Shown here piece by piece: positions 47,720 to 56,331 of a DNA stretch of 64,000 nt. The stretch's first letter is position 1. Every line of letters begins with the position of its first letter. The stretch lies in NCBI GenBank assembly GCA_002394165.1, contig DGTA01000057.1, forward strand, positions 13,791-77,790. The letters are read 5' to 3'. The notes beneath the pieces are model-generated. The model was not told the DNA's origin and searched no databases. It worked only from the letters and a program-made list of their open reading frames with translations. The translations under genes and the position numbers were made by a program. The stretch is from Lachnospiraceae bacterium UBA4348. GTDB lineage: Bacteria > Bacillota > Clostridia > Lachnospirales > Lachnospiraceae.

Positions 47720-50080
47720 ATGATGATTTCCGTGAAACGATGGATCATGTTACTGGCTGCTGTCGGTATACTCGCAGGCATTGGGACCGGGGCAGCAGCT
47801 GCGGAGCCGGAGGAGAGATCCCTGCCCGGTGCGCAGGTCTTTGTGCCGGACGGTTATGAGGATGAACCGGACCGGAGGTACCCGGTGCTGTACATCCTGC
47901 CGGAGGAAGAAACCGGCACCGCTCCGGAGGCATTTCTGGAGGGCGTGCTGGAGACAGCTTCATCGGAGGATTCGATGGACCTGATCATAGTCTGTCCGGA
48001 TCCTGGCGGATGGAAGACGGACACATGGGCTGATCTGACCGCCTCGGCGGAAGCTCTTATAAAGGAAGTGGATGCTTCCTTCCGGACAGTGGATGATCCC
48101 GAATACCGGACGGTTGCCGGCGCGGGCAGCGGCGGTTATCTGGCCTCGATGCTGGCCTGGACCGACGCGGAGGGTCATCTTCGCAGGCAGCCGGAGCTTT
48201 TTGCGATGACCGGCTCCGTAAACGGAGATTACAGATCGGAAGACTCCTGGCAGGCACGCTTCGGCTCCTTTACGGAGGCGGTCCGGGACGGACGCCTGAC
48301 AAACGCCGCCGCCATTCATTTTTATACATTCATGCGAACGGCCTCCGAGGAGGAGACGGCCTATATGGAGGATGGGGCGAATGATGTGATCTCGCTCTTC
48401 ATCCGTCTGGGATCCGCCTATGGCACCTACACGAGCATTTACGGGAACGCGGATGAGACGGTGCTGGATCTGCAGGTGGTCCACGGGAACGCGGACGAGA
48501 ACTTCTTAAAGGAAAGTGCCCGGGATCTGGTGAAAGGGATCTCTCACCGGATGTCGAAGAGGCTGATCTCAGGCGAGGTGTCCGTGCCGCCCGTGGATGA
48601 GGGGACGGAGGAGGACGGGATCATCGCACTTGCTTCTGCCCAGACGGCCGTCACACAGGACGCAGCGCTGTTTGGCACAGATCCCGAGAATCCCGGGATG
48701 AATACGTCTCTGGAGATCCTGGAAACAGAGGAGGGATCTTCGATCGTGCTGACGGCCGACTTTCTCGGGATGAAAATGAAGCTGGCCCAGGCGCCGGTCG
48801 TTTTTGTGAAGGCCGGGGGAATGGAGCCTGAGGAGCAGCTGGTCGACCTGATGGGCGAGTGGTATTTCAAGCCGGCCCTGTCAGTGAGGCCGGGCGAACT
48901 TCCGGCTCCGGAGGAATACCGTTCCTGGGAGAAGGTAGTGCCGGCGCTTGACTGGTGGAACAGTGACTTTTCGACAGATACCGATATGAAAGGCTTTGCC
49001 GGCTACGCCTGGTATGTGAAGGAATTTGAGATGCCTGAGCATTATCCGGCGGACAAGACGTATTATCTTCCGATGGGATGTTTCGATGAGACGGACATCT
49101 GCTTTGTGAACGGACAGATGGTCGGATGCACCGGTCTCGATCCGGACCGGTGGATGCATCTGGAGGACTGCTGGGACACCGAGCGCCTCTATGAGGCCGG
49201 CGGAGAGCTGTTTCACTTTGGCCAGACGAATGTGATCACGGTCCTGACGCACAATGCTTCTGGAGACGGCGGCTGGTACAGCGGCCATCCCGGTGTGTAC
49301 TCGCCGGAAGCATACGAAGCGCTGGGCCTGACGGGCAAGGGGAACGATGACCGGTACGAAGACGTGACCTTCCCATTCGATACGCCTGCCGGGGATGAAG
49401 CGCATGCACTGGTCTATCTGCCGGAGGGGTATGAGGATCCCGGGAACGCGGACAGGGCATATCCCGTGCTGTATCTGCTGCACCAGCTTAACAGTACGAG
49501 CCGCTCCTACGTGCTGGACGGGATCGATGAGCTGCTCGACGAAGCCATCCGGACGGGAGAAATCGGGGATCTGATCGTTGTTCTTCCTGATTCTTCTGCA
49601 GAAAGCTGGTGGATGTACGGTTGGGATGACATGGTCATTGAAGGACTGATTCCGTATATCGATGAAAACTTCCGGACGATAGCGGATGCACAGCACCGGT
49701 ACATCGGCGGGGCCTCCATGGGCGGCCACGGCGCGTACCACATTGCGCTGAAGGCACCGGACCTGTTCGGCGGCGTGATCAGCTTCTACGGTGCGCTCAA
49801 CATGGGCTCCAACCCGCTGCGCGACATGCAGAACATGGGAAAGGAAGAGCTTGGCGCCTTCCGCCACTATTTCATCTGCGGCAACCGGGATCTTTACAAG
49901 TTCGGGCCGGTGGCGATGGTCCTCGACCAGCATTTAAGAAGCGTCGGGGTCGATCACTGGTTTGAGCTCGGAGAGGGAGGGCATGACAGCGCATACTACC
50001 TGCCGCACTTTATCGAGGCGATCAAGTATCTGACAGGGGAAGGTTCTGTGTCAGGATCTGCTGACAAGGGGAGTCTGTGA
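47720..50080 (+). CDS. Secreted protein with two esterase domains and a middle jelly-roll
   Basis: The ATG at 47720 follows GGGAGG; residues 1-29 are a signal peptide (MMISVKRWIMLLAAVGILAG). Of 786 residues, about 30-270 are a first esterase D-like alpha/beta domain with GAGSGGY (Ser near 137). About 360-525 are a sugar-binding-like beta-sandwich as in glycoside hydrolase family 2 (GEWYFKPAL, WYVKEFEMPE, CFVNGQMVG). About 540-770 are a second, better conserved esterase domain with YPVLYLLHQ and GGASMGGHGAY (Ser near 666). Such domains remove acetyl or feruloyl groups from plant polysaccharides. The first copy may be degenerate. The last residues (VSGSADKGSL) come from a family-A repeat. Confidence 0.85.
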   Translation: MMISVKRWIMLLAAVGILAGIGTGAAAAEPEERSLPGAQVFVPDGYEDEPDRRYPVLYILPEEETGTAPEAFLEGVLETASSEDSMDLIIVCPDPGGWKTDTWADLTASAEALIKEVDASFRTVDDPEYRTVAGAGSGGYLASMLAWTDAEGHLRRQPELFAMTGSVNGDYRSEDSWQARFGSFTEAVRDGRLTNAAAIHFYTFMRTASEEETAYMEDGANDVISLFIRLGSAYGTYTSIYGNADETVLDLQVVHGNADENFLKESARDLVKGISHRMSKRLISGEVSVPPVDEGTEEDGIIALASAQTAVTQDAALFGTDPENPGMNTSLEILETEEGSSIVLTADFLGMKMKLAQAPVVFVKAGGMEPEEQLVDLMGEWYFKPALSVRPGELPAPEEYRSWEKVVPALDWWNSDFSTDTDMKGFAGYAWYVKEFEMPEHYPADKTYYLPMGCFDETDICFVNGQMVGCTGLDPDRWMHLEDCWDTERLYEAGGELFHFGQTNVITVLTHNASGDGGWYSGHPGVYSPEAYEALGLTGKGNDDRYEDVTFPFDTPAGDEAHALVYLPEGYEDPGNADRAYPVLYLLHQLNSTSRSYVLDGIDELLDEAIRTGEIGDLIVVLPDSSAESWWMYGWDDMVIEGLIPYIDENFRTIADAQHRYIGGASMGGHGAYHIALKAPDLFGGVISFYGALNMGSNPLRDMQNMGKEELGAFRHYFICGNRDLYKFGPVAMVLDQHLRSVGVDHWFELGEGGHDSAYYLPHFIEAIKYLTGEGSVSGSADKGSL

Positions 50081-50110
50081 ACGCGGTACGCGCGCGACTC
50101 CCCCTGTCAG
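50061..50110. repeat. Palindromic repeat, family A, overlapping a gene end
   Basis: CTGACAAGGGGAGTC (50061-50075) pairs with GACTCCCCCTGTCAG (50096-50110) with one mismatch. The left arm lies in the final codons of the esterase gene; the right arm lies 5 bases from the convergent amidohydrolase stop. Confidence 0.8.
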
Positions 50111-50114
50111 AAAA

Positions 50115-51260
50115 TTACAGGACCGGCTGTCCGTCCACGAACACCTGCACGGCATGTGCCTGGATCTCCCGCAGCGGGTTGCCGCTGAAGACAGCGATAT
50201 CCGCGTCCTTGCCGGGTTCCAGGGATCCGACTCTCCCGTCGATGCCGGCGACGTGTGCCGGATTGACAGTGATGGCTCTCCAGGCATCTTCCTCCTCCAT
50301 GCCGTATCGGATGGCCAGGCCGGCGACCAGTGTAAGGTACTGGAGCGGGATGACGGGTGCATCTGTGATCAGGCACACCTCGAGGCCGGCTTTGGCCAGT
50401 ATTCCCGGCGTGGCGAAGGTTTTGTTCTTAAGTTCAAACTTGCTCTTGGAGCCCAGGGAAGGACCGACCAGCACCGGCTTTCCGGCTTTCACCAGCTGAT
50501 CGACGATCAGGTGTCCCTCGGTGCAGTGATCCAGGGTGACATCAATATCAAATTCCCGGGCTACGCGTAGAGCGGTGAGCATGTCGTCGGCCCGGTGAGC
50601 ATGGACCTTGAGCGGGATCTCTTTGCGGATGACCGGCAGCATGGCTTCCATCTGCAGATCAAACGGGGCCTTTTTTGATTCGTCGGCCCTGTCCTCGTCG
50701 TACTGCCTTGCCTTGCTGAGCGTTGTCCGAAGAAGGGAGGCGATCCCCATCCGGGTGACCGGCTCCTTGCTCCCGTTCTGCCCGTAGCAGCCCTTTGGAT
50801 TTTCGCCCATGGCCGCTTTCATGGCCACGGGATCTTTCACTACCATCTCATCCACGCAATTTCCATGCAGCTTGATCGCCAGGAACGTCCCGCCGATGAC
50901 ATTGGCGGATCCGGGGCCGGTGACGGCGGTCGTGACGCCGCCCGCCAGGGCCAGCCCGAGGGATTCGTCCATCGGATTGATACCGTCAATGCCGCGCACC
51001 TGGGGCGTGACCGGAGAGGACTTCTCGTTATAATCCATTCCTTCCCAGCGGATCGCCTCCTCGTGCAGGCCGATGTGCGTGTGCGCATCGATCAGTCCCG
51101 GAGTGATCAGCATTCCCTTCGCATCAAACACCTCGCAGCCTTCCGGAGCATCCACCTTTTCTCCGACAGCCAGGATCTTTCCGCCGTCGATCAGGATCTG
51201 CCCGTTTTCAATATCTCCCTGTGTGATCGTTTTGATCAGTCTGCCCTGTATCAGAAGCAT
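50115..51260 (-). CDS. Amidohydrolase-family protein
   Basis: The ATG at 51260 has GATGAGG 8 bases upstream; frames from 51365 lack a site. The 381-aa enzyme has the metal ligands DAHTHIG (residues 57-63), KVHAHRAD (about 216) and LDHCTEGH (about 240), and LITDAPVIP with the catalytic Asp (about 295), followed by the composite C-terminal beta-sandwich NPLREIQAHAVQVFVDG. It belongs to the imidazolonepropionase-like branch and would hydrolyse C-N bonds of a small cyclic or aryl compound in the cytoplasm. The substrate is not clear from context. Confidence 0.9.
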   Translation of the reverse strand: MLLIQGRLIKTITQGDIENGQILIDGGKILAVGEKVDAPEGCEVFDAKGMLITPGLIDAHTHIGLHEEAIRWEGMDYNEKSSPVTPQVRGIDGINPMDESLGLALAGGVTTAVTGPGSANVIGGTFLAIKLHGNCVDEMVVKDPVAMKAAMGENPKGCYGQNGSKEPVTRMGIASLLRTTLSKARQYDEDRADESKKAPFDLQMEAMLPVIRKEIPLKVHAHRADDMLTALRVAREFDIDVTLDHCTEGHLIVDQLVKAGKPVLVGPSLGSKSKFELKNKTFATPGILAKAGLEVCLITDAPVIPLQYLTLVAGLAIRYGMEEEDAWRAITVNPAHVAGIDGRVGSLEPGKDADIAVFSGNPLREIQAHAVQVFVDGQPVL

Positions 51261-51398
51261 ATTTTTTACCTCATCACTTTCTTTTTTATTTGTTACAGCA
51301 AGCATATCATATGCGAAGACCCGGGACAACTCAGGGTGGGGAGATAACAAAAGCGGTTGGAGCACCCGGGCAGCTCATGATAGAATACGATTAAGAGA

Positions 51399-51450
51399 GG
51401 ACTGTCCCCTGTCAGCAGATTCTGACATAGAACCGTCCCCTACTGTCATA
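51399..51450. repeat. Palindromic repeat, family A
   Basis: GGACTGTCCCCTGTCAGCAG and TGACATAGAACCGTCCCCTA share the family-A cores GTCCCC and CTGACA...GAACCGTCCCC. The arms are imperfect. It lies in the promoter region of the next gene, ending at its Shine-Dalgarno. Confidence 0.6.
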
Positions 51451-51463
51451 AGGAGGATGTATG

Positions 51464-53023
51464 ATGAATCACAGGAAATGGAAACTGGCGCTGCGCAGCG
51501 GGATCCTGATGGCCGCGATCGCGTCTTTTGCCCTGGGGGCCGGCGCCGGAGAGGCAGAGCAGGTCTCTTTTGAGGGAAACCTGAAAAAGATAACGACGGC
51601 CGCGGATTTTGAGGCCGGGACCCTGACGGATCTTTCGATCGATCCCGAAATCGGGGACGGTGCTCTTGTGCTGGAAGAGAATGCGCTGACGGGAAGCTTT
51701 GAATCGGCTGTCTATGAGGGCAGTACGTTTTCGGACATGGTGGCCTGCTGGAACGCGGCCATCTACGAAGGCGGGCAGGTCGAGGTCTTTGCGCGGGCGC
51801 GATATGACGGACAGTGGACGCAGTATCTTACCTGGGGACCGTTCACTCCGTTCGATACGAGAGGCTCGAAAGAGAATAAGGAAGATGAGGCTGCCATGGT
51901 TGACCAGGATACCTTCTGTATGGCGGATGACAGGGTGGCGGACGCGTTCCAGATGAAGGCGGTCCTGAGGCGCGACGACGCCGGAAAGACTTCTCCTGTG
52001 TTGAGGATGCTGTCCATGACTTTCAGGGGCGGCGAGATGGTGCCGACATACGCGGAGGAGCCGGTGAAGGAGATCCCGGATAAGATCCTGATCGGATCCC
52101 CCGCTTTCTCGCAGCTGATCCGGGCGCCGCGGATCGCGCCGGATATCTGCTCGCCCACGACCATGACGGTGATGATGGACAGCCGCGTCCCGGAGCTTAA
52201 TATCCTCCCGGATGAATATGCGCTCAGCATCAGGGACGAGGAAGAGGATATCTTCGGAAGCTGGGCTTTTACCGTGGCGGGCGCCGGGCTGTACGGCTTT
52301 GAGGCGTATCCGCAGTTCGCGGATGAGAACATTCTCATGCAGGAACTGGCCAAAGGACATGCGACCGGTGTGAATATCCGTTATACCAACCTGGAAGGGA
52401 CGGACGATCCGTACCTCGAAGGTGCCTTCGACAGGACCGGCGGGCATCTGCTGTGCCTGATCGGCTATGAGTATGAGGATGGTGTGCGCGATGATGATCA
52501 TCTGTATTTCTACAGCGCCGATTCATTCTCGGACAGCGACCGCACCAGCTACCGGAGGTATAAATGGACGCAGCTTAAAGACTGCATCAGGGGAATGGCC
52601 TACATCATACCGGATGACAAACAGGAAGTGACCGGAGACTATGCCCCGGGGATCATCCGCCGGAGCGTGGAGCTGCGCAGGGATGAAGAGAGGAACGACA
52701 CCTGGATCTTCTGCGAAAACGGTGAGGATATCGATATGGAGTGGTGCGCGCGCGGAAAAGGATTTTTTGCCGTCAGCACGGCGGGCAGTGAGGAGAAGGC
52801 TCCGATCGCTACCGATCACTCGATCGTATATGAAAATGCCGTGTTTACCGAGGCAAATGATGAATTCTATTACGGGATCGTCAACCGCCGGGACGGCTCG
52901 GTCATCTTAAACCGGGAGGAGCTGGTGAAAAAGCTCGGGCTGGAGGATCCGGACGCAGAGATCAAGGTCTGGGCCGTTTCTGACCGGGGTGTCTGCTATG
53001 AGGCGGTGCTGCCGGAGCAGTAA
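51464..53023 (+). CDS. Secreted C39-like peptidase-fold protein, 519 aa
   Basis: AAGGAGGATGT precedes two ATGs, at 51461 and 51464; the second has the better spacing. The first residues (MNHRKWKLALRSGILMAAIA) are a signal peptide. Residues about 40-190 are a beta-rich domain. About 205-355 resemble the peptidase C39-like family 2 fold: DICSPTTMTVMMD holds the candidate Cys (about 228), then FGSWAFTVAGAGLYGFEAYP, GHLLCLIGYEYEDG with the candidate His (about 328) and DDHLYFYSADSF. The remainder is a domain seen in secreted proteins. It is predicted to cleave or bind cell-surface peptides. Confidence 0.7.
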   Translation: MNHRKWKLALRSGILMAAIASFALGAGAGEAEQVSFEGNLKKITTAADFEAGTLTDLSIDPEIGDGALVLEENALTGSFESAVYEGSTFSDMVACWNAAIYEGGQVEVFARARYDGQWTQYLTWGPFTPFDTRGSKENKEDEAAMVDQDTFCMADDRVADAFQMKAVLRRDDAGKTSPVLRMLSMTFRGGEMVPTYAEEPVKEIPDKILIGSPAFSQLIRAPRIAPDICSPTTMTVMMDSRVPELNILPDEYALSIRDEEEDIFGSWAFTVAGAGLYGFEAYPQFADENILMQELAKGHATGVNIRYTNLEGTDDPYLEGAFDRTGGHLLCLIGYEYEDGVRDDDHLYFYSADSFSDSDRTSYRRYKWTQLKDCIRGMAYIIPDDKQEVTGDYAPGIIRRSVELRRDEERNDTWIFCENGEDIDMEWCARGKGFFAVSTAGSEEKAPIATDHSIVYENAVFTEANDEFYYGIVNRRDGSVILNREELVKKLGLEDPDAEIKVWAVSDRGVCYEAVLPEQ

Positions 53024-53480
53024 ATATCCTGGAGGCTTGAAACAGCGTCTTCATGGGCGGGAAAGTATTCAGCGGCTCGATGACCAGGGTCATTCCGGCT
53101 TCCTCAAGGCAGGGGGCACAGGAGCACAGGCCTTCCACGATACTCTCATGCTGCCGGGAGCGTTCTGTGCCCGGAAGGGCGCTGCCTGTCTGGGATATGA
53201 TGGTCCGGCAGCCGAGATACCGGGCGGTCCTGATCGTTTCCCTGAGACCTTCAATATAATCATTCCGCCTGCCGGGATCGGTAAGGGGGATGAATTTTGT
53301 GCACAGCGCAGCCGGGACAAGGCCGGCTTCGAGCTGTGCTGTTTTCATTTTCTGGATATCTTTGTCCCACCAGCTCCAGAATTCGTAAGCGTCAAAGCCG
53401 ATTGCCCCGACTTCTTTGATCGCGGAGGCCGGATCCGTATTCTGGCCGAATACAGCGTCGATGCAGACAGAAAACCGCAT
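52962..53480 (-). pseudogene. Truncated hydroxypyruvate isomerase-like TIM-barrel protein
   Basis: AAAGGAGTACAAA precedes the ATG at 53480. Residues 1-147 (MRFSVCIDAVFGQNTDPASA; GFDAYEFWSWWDKDIQKMKT; and VIEPLNT at the end) match the first half of the hydroxypyruvate isomerase-like family (normally about 260 aa). After LNTF the frame becomes unrelated low-complexity residues and ends at 52962 inside the previous gene. The second half, with the remaining metal and catalytic residues, is missing, so the barrel cannot close. It looks like a deletion joined to the upstream gene. Confidence 0.7.
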
Positions 53481-53583
53481 TTTGTACTCCTTTCAGGACA
53501 TTACCGGGAATTTAAAGTCAGTATATCAGAAACTTCTTCCGTGTAATATGGTATACTGTTAGGAAAAATGGTCAGAAAGAAAA

Positions 53584-54381
53584 ATGGACATGTATATGAT
53601 CTTAATTATCATAACGGTGATACTGGCCGCGGTCGCCGTTATTCTGTTTGGCGTTGATAAAAGGAAATACAGGCTGCTGATATTGCTCTTTGGAGCTGCG
53701 GCTGCCCTGATGGCCGCTTTCCTGGTGTGGACTTCGGATTATTATCGCGCCGGTGAGACAGCGAAGGCGGCGATGCGGACAGACAGCATGGTCACCGTCG
53801 AAAAAGTAAAGAACGGCTGGCTGTTTGACGGCCCGTCAGAGGAGAATATGCTGGTCTTCTATCCGGGAGCAAAGGTCGAGGAGACGGCCTATGCTCCGCT
53901 TCTTCGTAAGCTCGCGGAGGAGGAGACGGATGTCTTTCTGGTCAAAATGCCGCTCCATCTAGCCGTTTTCGGGATTAATGCGGCTGATGACATGATCAGG
54001 GAGGGCACTTACAGCCACTATTATATAGGCGGGCATTCCCTCGGAGGCGCCATGGCGGCATTCTACGGAGCCGGACACGGAGATGTCATTGACGGACAGA
54101 TCCTTCTGGCTGCCTATCCGACGAAGAAGACAGCGGTTGATACGGCCCTGATCTATGGCAGCGGGGACGGAGTGCTCAGAATGCCGCGCGTTGAAAAAGC
54201 GAAGAGCCTGGTAAGCGGGCTTTTCCAAGAATATGTCATTACCGGCGGCAATCACGCACAATTTGGGGATTACGGAGTGCAGGCGGGAGACGGAAAAGCA
54301 CAGATTACAGCATTGCAGCAGCAAAGACAGACATTGGAGGCGATCGAGAGCTTTCTTGGATCCTGCCGCGGCGCAGCCTGA
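53584..54381 (+). CDS. Membrane-anchored alpha/beta hydrolase
   Basis: The 265-aa product begins with two hydrophobic helices (YMILIIITVILAAVAVILFG and LLILLFGAAAALMAAFLVWT), so the catalytic part faces outward. The hydrolase domain has the nucleophile motif GGHSLGG (about residues 148-154), an acid near YGSGDGV (about 198), and His in GGNHAQFGDYG (about 223), as in alpha/beta hydrolase family 5. An exact substrate cannot be named. It may be co-transcribed with the DUF3267 gene 21 bases downstream. Confidence 0.85.
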   Translation: MDMYMILIIITVILAAVAVILFGVDKRKYRLLILLFGAAAALMAAFLVWTSDYYRAGETAKAAMRTDSMVTVEKVKNGWLFDGPSEENMLVFYPGAKVEETAYAPLLRKLAEEETDVFLVKMPLHLAVFGINAADDMIREGTYSHYYIGGHSLGGAMAAFYGAGHGDVIDGQILLAAYPTKKTAVDTALIYGSGDGVLRMPRVEKAKSLVSGLFQEYVITGGNHAQFGDYGVQAGDGKAQITALQQQRQTLEAIESFLGSCRGAA

Positions 54382-54402
54382 TAAAGGAGGATGAACAACG
54401 AA

Positions 54403-55041
54403 ATGGCACAGGAACGGAAATTGACACAGGCAGAGATTAAAAGATCGGAACGGTTCGGGAAAAAAGCGGAGGCACTCGTTAACGAGGGATACGAGAGAAC
54501 GGATCTTATCGTTGACATCATCAAAGCCAACATTCTGTCGGTGCTGGTGATGCTTCCCTTTGTGCTGGTCATCGCCGTTCCGTATCTGCTGCGGAATGGT
54601 ATCCCGGAAAGACCGTCCATATCGACATATCTGCTGTATCTGGCATTGTTCATCTTCGTGACAATGGCGGAGCTGGCCTTGCATGAAGGTATTCACGGAC
54701 TTGTCTGGGGCCTGTTGAACAAAGAAGGCTTCTCTGCAATCGAGTTCGGCCTCATTAAAGAATATCTGACACCGTACTGCTACTGCGGCTCGCCGCTCCT
54801 CCGCTGGCAGTATATCCTCGGCAGTGTTATGCCTACGGTCGTTCTCGGCTTCATCCAGGGCCTGATCGCGATCCTGACCGGCAGCTTTCTGCTGTTTGTG
54901 CTGTCCGTATTCCTGATGATCGGGGGAGGCGGAGATTTCCTGATCACCTTCATGCTGCTGTTTTACAGGAAAAAGAAGAAAGAACTGATCCTGATGGATC
55001 ACCCGACGCAGCTGGGGTCCGTCCTTTTTGAGAAAGACTGA
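54403..55041 (+). CDS. DUF3267-type putative zincin membrane peptidase
   Basis: The ATG at 54403 is 12 bases from AAAGGAGG; the ATG at 54391 is too close. The 212-aa protein has membrane helices around residues 45-70, 75-100 and 130-185 and the zinc motif HEGIH within LALHEGIHGLVW (His94, Glu95, His98). This places it with DUF3267, a family of putative intramembrane or membrane-bound zinc peptidases. The substrate is unknown. The next gene begins 6 bases after its stop. Confidence 0.82.
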   Translation: MAQERKLTQAEIKRSERFGKKAEALVNEGYERTDLIVDIIKANILSVLVMLPFVLVIAVPYLLRNGIPERPSISTYLLYLALFIFVTMAELALHEGIHGLVWGLLNKEGFSAIEFGLIKEYLTPYCYCGSPLLRWQYILGSVMPTVVLGFIQGLIAILTGSFLLFVLSVFLMIGGGGDFLITFMLLFYRKKKKELILMDHPTQLGSVLFEKD

Positions 55042-55047
55042 CGACAG

Positions 55048-56310
55048 ATGTATCCGACGATCCATGAAAAGAAGCCTGCATCGCTTTCCTTTGACCGTCT
55101 TGAAAAGCTCTGGCAGCGATATCCGCAGTATCATGAGATGGGTGTGTTCACGACGCTGGATGAACTTCTGGCGGAACATGAAAAGTATCAGGAAGATTTT
55201 GACGCTCTTCGCGAAGAGTATGAAACAAACCATTATGAGCGGTTCCTGATCCGCCTGTCCTGGGAGGATCTCGCTTACCGCTATGCCACAAAAGAACTGA
55301 TCAAAGAGCATCCTGCCGTGCCGGCCAACCATTATGTGGAAAGCTTCATGGAACAGTTTGAAGGTCTGGACACGGATCACAAAGCCTGCTTTCTTTTCCC
55401 GGAAAGCTTTGCCACACAGTTTTTTGTGGTCATGGAAGTGTGCAAAAGAGCGGAGGCGCTGTATCCCGTCAGAAATCTGTTCCCGGATGAAGAAAAGGTG
55501 CATTATCTGGCCGTTTTTGATAAACAGTGCATGGATGATGTGCTGCTGATGTATCACCTGCTCTATACAAATCCTTCCCAGGAAGTGTTTGGCGGATATT
55601 CTCTGTATGATCATCCGCTCCCGTGGTATCAGAGCCACCTTTGGGAGAACGGCACCGTGCTCCGCTCGCCTTACCTTCCGGACAGGATCGCGAAATACCA
55701 GGGAAACATGCCGTTTTACCATAATCCGGTCAAGACCGTGTATGTGCGGAGAAATATAGATCATATCCTTGAGCGCGGATACTTCGGATCAGAACTGGAG
55801 TTTTTCCTGAGCCTCACGCAGGTCATCATGCCTTTCTTTCAGTGGTGGTATGAGGATCTGGCTCTGTATGAGGAAAAAGACGGGTTCCGTACGAACTGGC
55901 GCCTGGAGCGGACAAAGATCCGGACCAGGCTGACGGCGGAGGGCGTCATCAAACCGAAATGGAAACATGAGCTGTCTCTTTTTCACGCTGTCAGGCAGCT
56001 GTATCCGGATACGCTGTATCAGCACCGCCCGGAATGGCTGGGCCGGCAGAGCCTGGACCTGTACATTCCGTCGATCCGGACGGCCATTGAGTACCAGGGG
56101 ATTCAGCATTATCATCCGGTCGGTTTCTTCGGCGGCGAGGAAGCACTCCTTCAGCGAAAGACGCTGGACGAACAGAAAAGACAGCTGTGCAGGGAAAATG
56201 AGGTACGCCTGGTCGAATGGCCCTACAGCCTGGATCCTGCGAAGGAGAACATTCTTCAATGGATCGGGGACGGAAAAGAAATAACAGATGAAAGAGAAAC
56301 AGAAATATAG
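55048..56310 (+). CDS. Large protein with C-terminal nuclease-like domain, 420 aa
   Basis: The N-terminal 300 residues are helical and match nothing I recognise. Residues about 315-400 contain LDLYIPSIRTAIEYQGIQHY, HPVGFFGGEEALLQRKTLDE-QKRQLCREN and VRLVEWPY. The D-(I)-x-E-Y-Q-G-x-Q-H-Y pattern, followed by a Lys/Arg-rich helix, is like the PD-(D/E)XK/Vsr-type restriction endonuclease fold of DUF559-like proteins. A nuclease role is plausible. It follows the DUF3267 gene by 6 bases and precedes a cation-efflux gene by 21, so it may belong to one unit without a functional link. Confidence 0.55.
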   Translation: MYPTIHEKKPASLSFDRLEKLWQRYPQYHEMGVFTTLDELLAEHEKYQEDFDALREEYETNHYERFLIRLSWEDLAYRYATKELIKEHPAVPANHYVESFMEQFEGLDTDHKACFLFPESFATQFFVVMEVCKRAEALYPVRNLFPDEEKVHYLAVFDKQCMDDVLLMYHLLYTNPSQEVFGGYSLYDHPLPWYQSHLWENGTVLRSPYLPDRIAKYQGNMPFYHNPVKTVYVRRNIDHILERGYFGSELEFFLSLTQVIMPFFQWWYEDLALYEEKDGFRTNWRLERTKIRTRLTAEGVIKPKWKHELSLFHAVRQLYPDTLYQHRPEWLGRQSLDLYIPSIRTAIEYQGIQHYHPVGFFGGEEALLQRKTLDEQKRQLCRENEVRLVEWPYSLDPAKENILQWIGDGKEITDERETEI

Positions 56311-56331
56311 TTGGAAAAAGGAGAATCCGGA

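Noticed and set aside
53959..55764. A 601-codon open frame on the minus strand
   Set aside because: It lies fully opposite three well-supported plus-strand genes (hydrolase, DUF3267, nuclease-like). Its product is rich in His, Gln and Arg without any domain. In GC-rich genes the opposite strand often stays open.
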